Source: a bacterium (lineage in GTDB: Bacteria; Patescibacteriota; Minisyncoccia; Moranbacterales; UBA2206). From it: a stretch of 6,566 nucleotides of DNA. The stretch covers positions 1 to 6,566 of the forward strand of contig JAJYBE010000050.1 in the NCBI GenBank assembly GCA_021779205.1. The letters are read 5' to 3'. The notes beneath the pieces were generated by a model. That model did no database searches, was not told where the DNA came from, and was given only the letters and a program-made list of their open reading frames with translations. The position numbers and the translations under genes were made by a program. Numbering within the stretch: position 1 is the first letter of the stretch; each line of letters opens with the position of its first letter. Positions 5,915 to 6,566 of this stretch are shown piece by piece.

Positions 5915-5927
5915 CTATTCCTTTGGG

Positions 5928-6566
5928 TTAGCCTCCAAAATTAAGAATTGGCATCGGATCCGGAAAAACAATAGAAGTGAGAACTGACACGCCATTTTTA
6001 GTGTCAGTAAAAAATAATTTTTCCAAACCGTCATTATAGTCCATAAAAGGCGTATTGGTTGCTGTGCTTATCAGATCAAGGCAGTTGCGATGATCGCGCG
6101 AATCAAGTTCGATTATCTTGGTGTATTTTCCTGTTGAAAAAATAATATGTTCATAATCCTTGTACCACTGAATATTTTTTAGTTCTTCAGAATAGCGAGT
6201 AATATTAGTCAGATCATTTTCTTGGCGGATTGGCTGCACATTCCAGTCACGAGTAAAATAAACGGAAATCTCGTTAGCGCTCCAAAATAATATTTTTTTC
6301 CCATCATTGGAAAAATGCATTTCCAATATGTTGTTGCCGATAACTTTAAAATATTTAGCATGTTCGCCATTGTTGTAGATTGTCAGATCTTTATTTTCGT
6401 CCAAAAAAGCGATGCGTGATTCATCATAAACAATCATTCGTGTAACTGTTGCATTTGGGTTGGGAAATGTATTGGTTATTTGATTTTTTTCCGCTTTTCC
6501 GTCAAGACTGGTTTTGAATACCAAATTATTTGGTTTTTGAATATAATAAATTGAATCATAGGATAA
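5928..6566 (-). CDS. C-terminal propeller-like part of a PEGA-type protein (5' end outside window)
   Basis: The minus-strand frame is open from the window's right edge to TAA at 5928-5930, giving 212 residues. The frame continues through LSYDSIYYIQKPNN before the TTG at 6524, so that TTG need not be a start and the gene is cut by the window. Visible signatures are repeated beta-propeller-like blades: MHFSNDGKKILFWSANEISVYF, then QPIRQ...TRYSEELKNIQWYKDYEHIIFSTG, then a segment ending in ELDSRDHRN. This arrangement matches the C-terminal half of Patescibacteria proteins that begin with a membrane segment and a PEGA domain; those parts are not in view, so the PEGA assignment comes from memory of the family. 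It converges on the DUF4012 gene with a 13-bp gap and so belongs to a different transcription unit. Its function is unknown, probably envelope-associated. Confidence 0.7.
   Translation of the reverse strand, partial: LSYDSIYYIQKPNNLVFKTSLDGKAEKNQITNTFPNPNATVTRMIVYDESRIAFLDENKDLTIYNNGEHAKYFKVIGNNILEMHFSNDGKKILFWSANEISVYFTRDWNVQPIRQENDLTNITRYSEELKNIQWYKDYEHIIFSTGKYTKIIELDSRDHRNCLDLISTATNTPFMDYNDGLEKLFFTDTKNGVSVLTSIVFPDPMPILNFGG

Overview
The window looks like an AT-rich chromosomal segment of a Patescibacteria (Candidate Phyla Radiation) bacterium, most likely from the Parcubacteria side. No taxonomic marker is present. The suggestion rests on gene types I recognise from that group: a very long membrane-anchored tail-fibre-like surface protein, a family 4 glycosyltransferase next to a DUF4012 protein, and the C-terminal propeller-like part of a PEGA-type protein. 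Genes are compact, Shine-Dalgarno signals are weak or absent, and the standard bacterial code fits (stops are TAG and TAA).

Layout. Bases 1-48 are probably the last codons of an upstream plus-strand gene. They contain a TC dinucleotide tract and are followed by a hairpin terminator (76-103). A promoter (TTGACT, 16 bp, extended -10 TGcTAAAAT) then precedes a highly structured, gene-free stretch of about 130 nt (139-270). This has a perfect 16-bp inverted repeat, an internal hairpin, a third arm capped by a GCAA tetraloop and its own terminator. I read it as a small RNA gene, or a terminator-bearing leader of the next gene; I recognise no known RNA family. From 299 to 3265 a single gene encodes a 988-residue surface protein: an N-terminal membrane anchor, tail-fibre repeats, a GADYAEYF region resembling the phage autoproteolytic chaperone domain (Peptidase_G2), a coiled coil and a beta-rich end. 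After another terminator and promoter come a GT4 glycosyltransferase (3397-4536) and, 10 bp later, a membrane-anchored DUF4012 protein (4547-5914), apparently one operon. A convergent minus-strand gene (5928-6566) enters from the right and is cut by the window edge.

Together the region looks devoted to the cell envelope: one or more large fibre-like surface proteins, plus enzymes probably acting on a surface glycan. The most unusual element is the structured RNA locus just ahead of the large surface gene. The second is a hint that the gene upstream of the window is a paralogue of that surface gene whose end has been altered by a slippage-prone TC tract.
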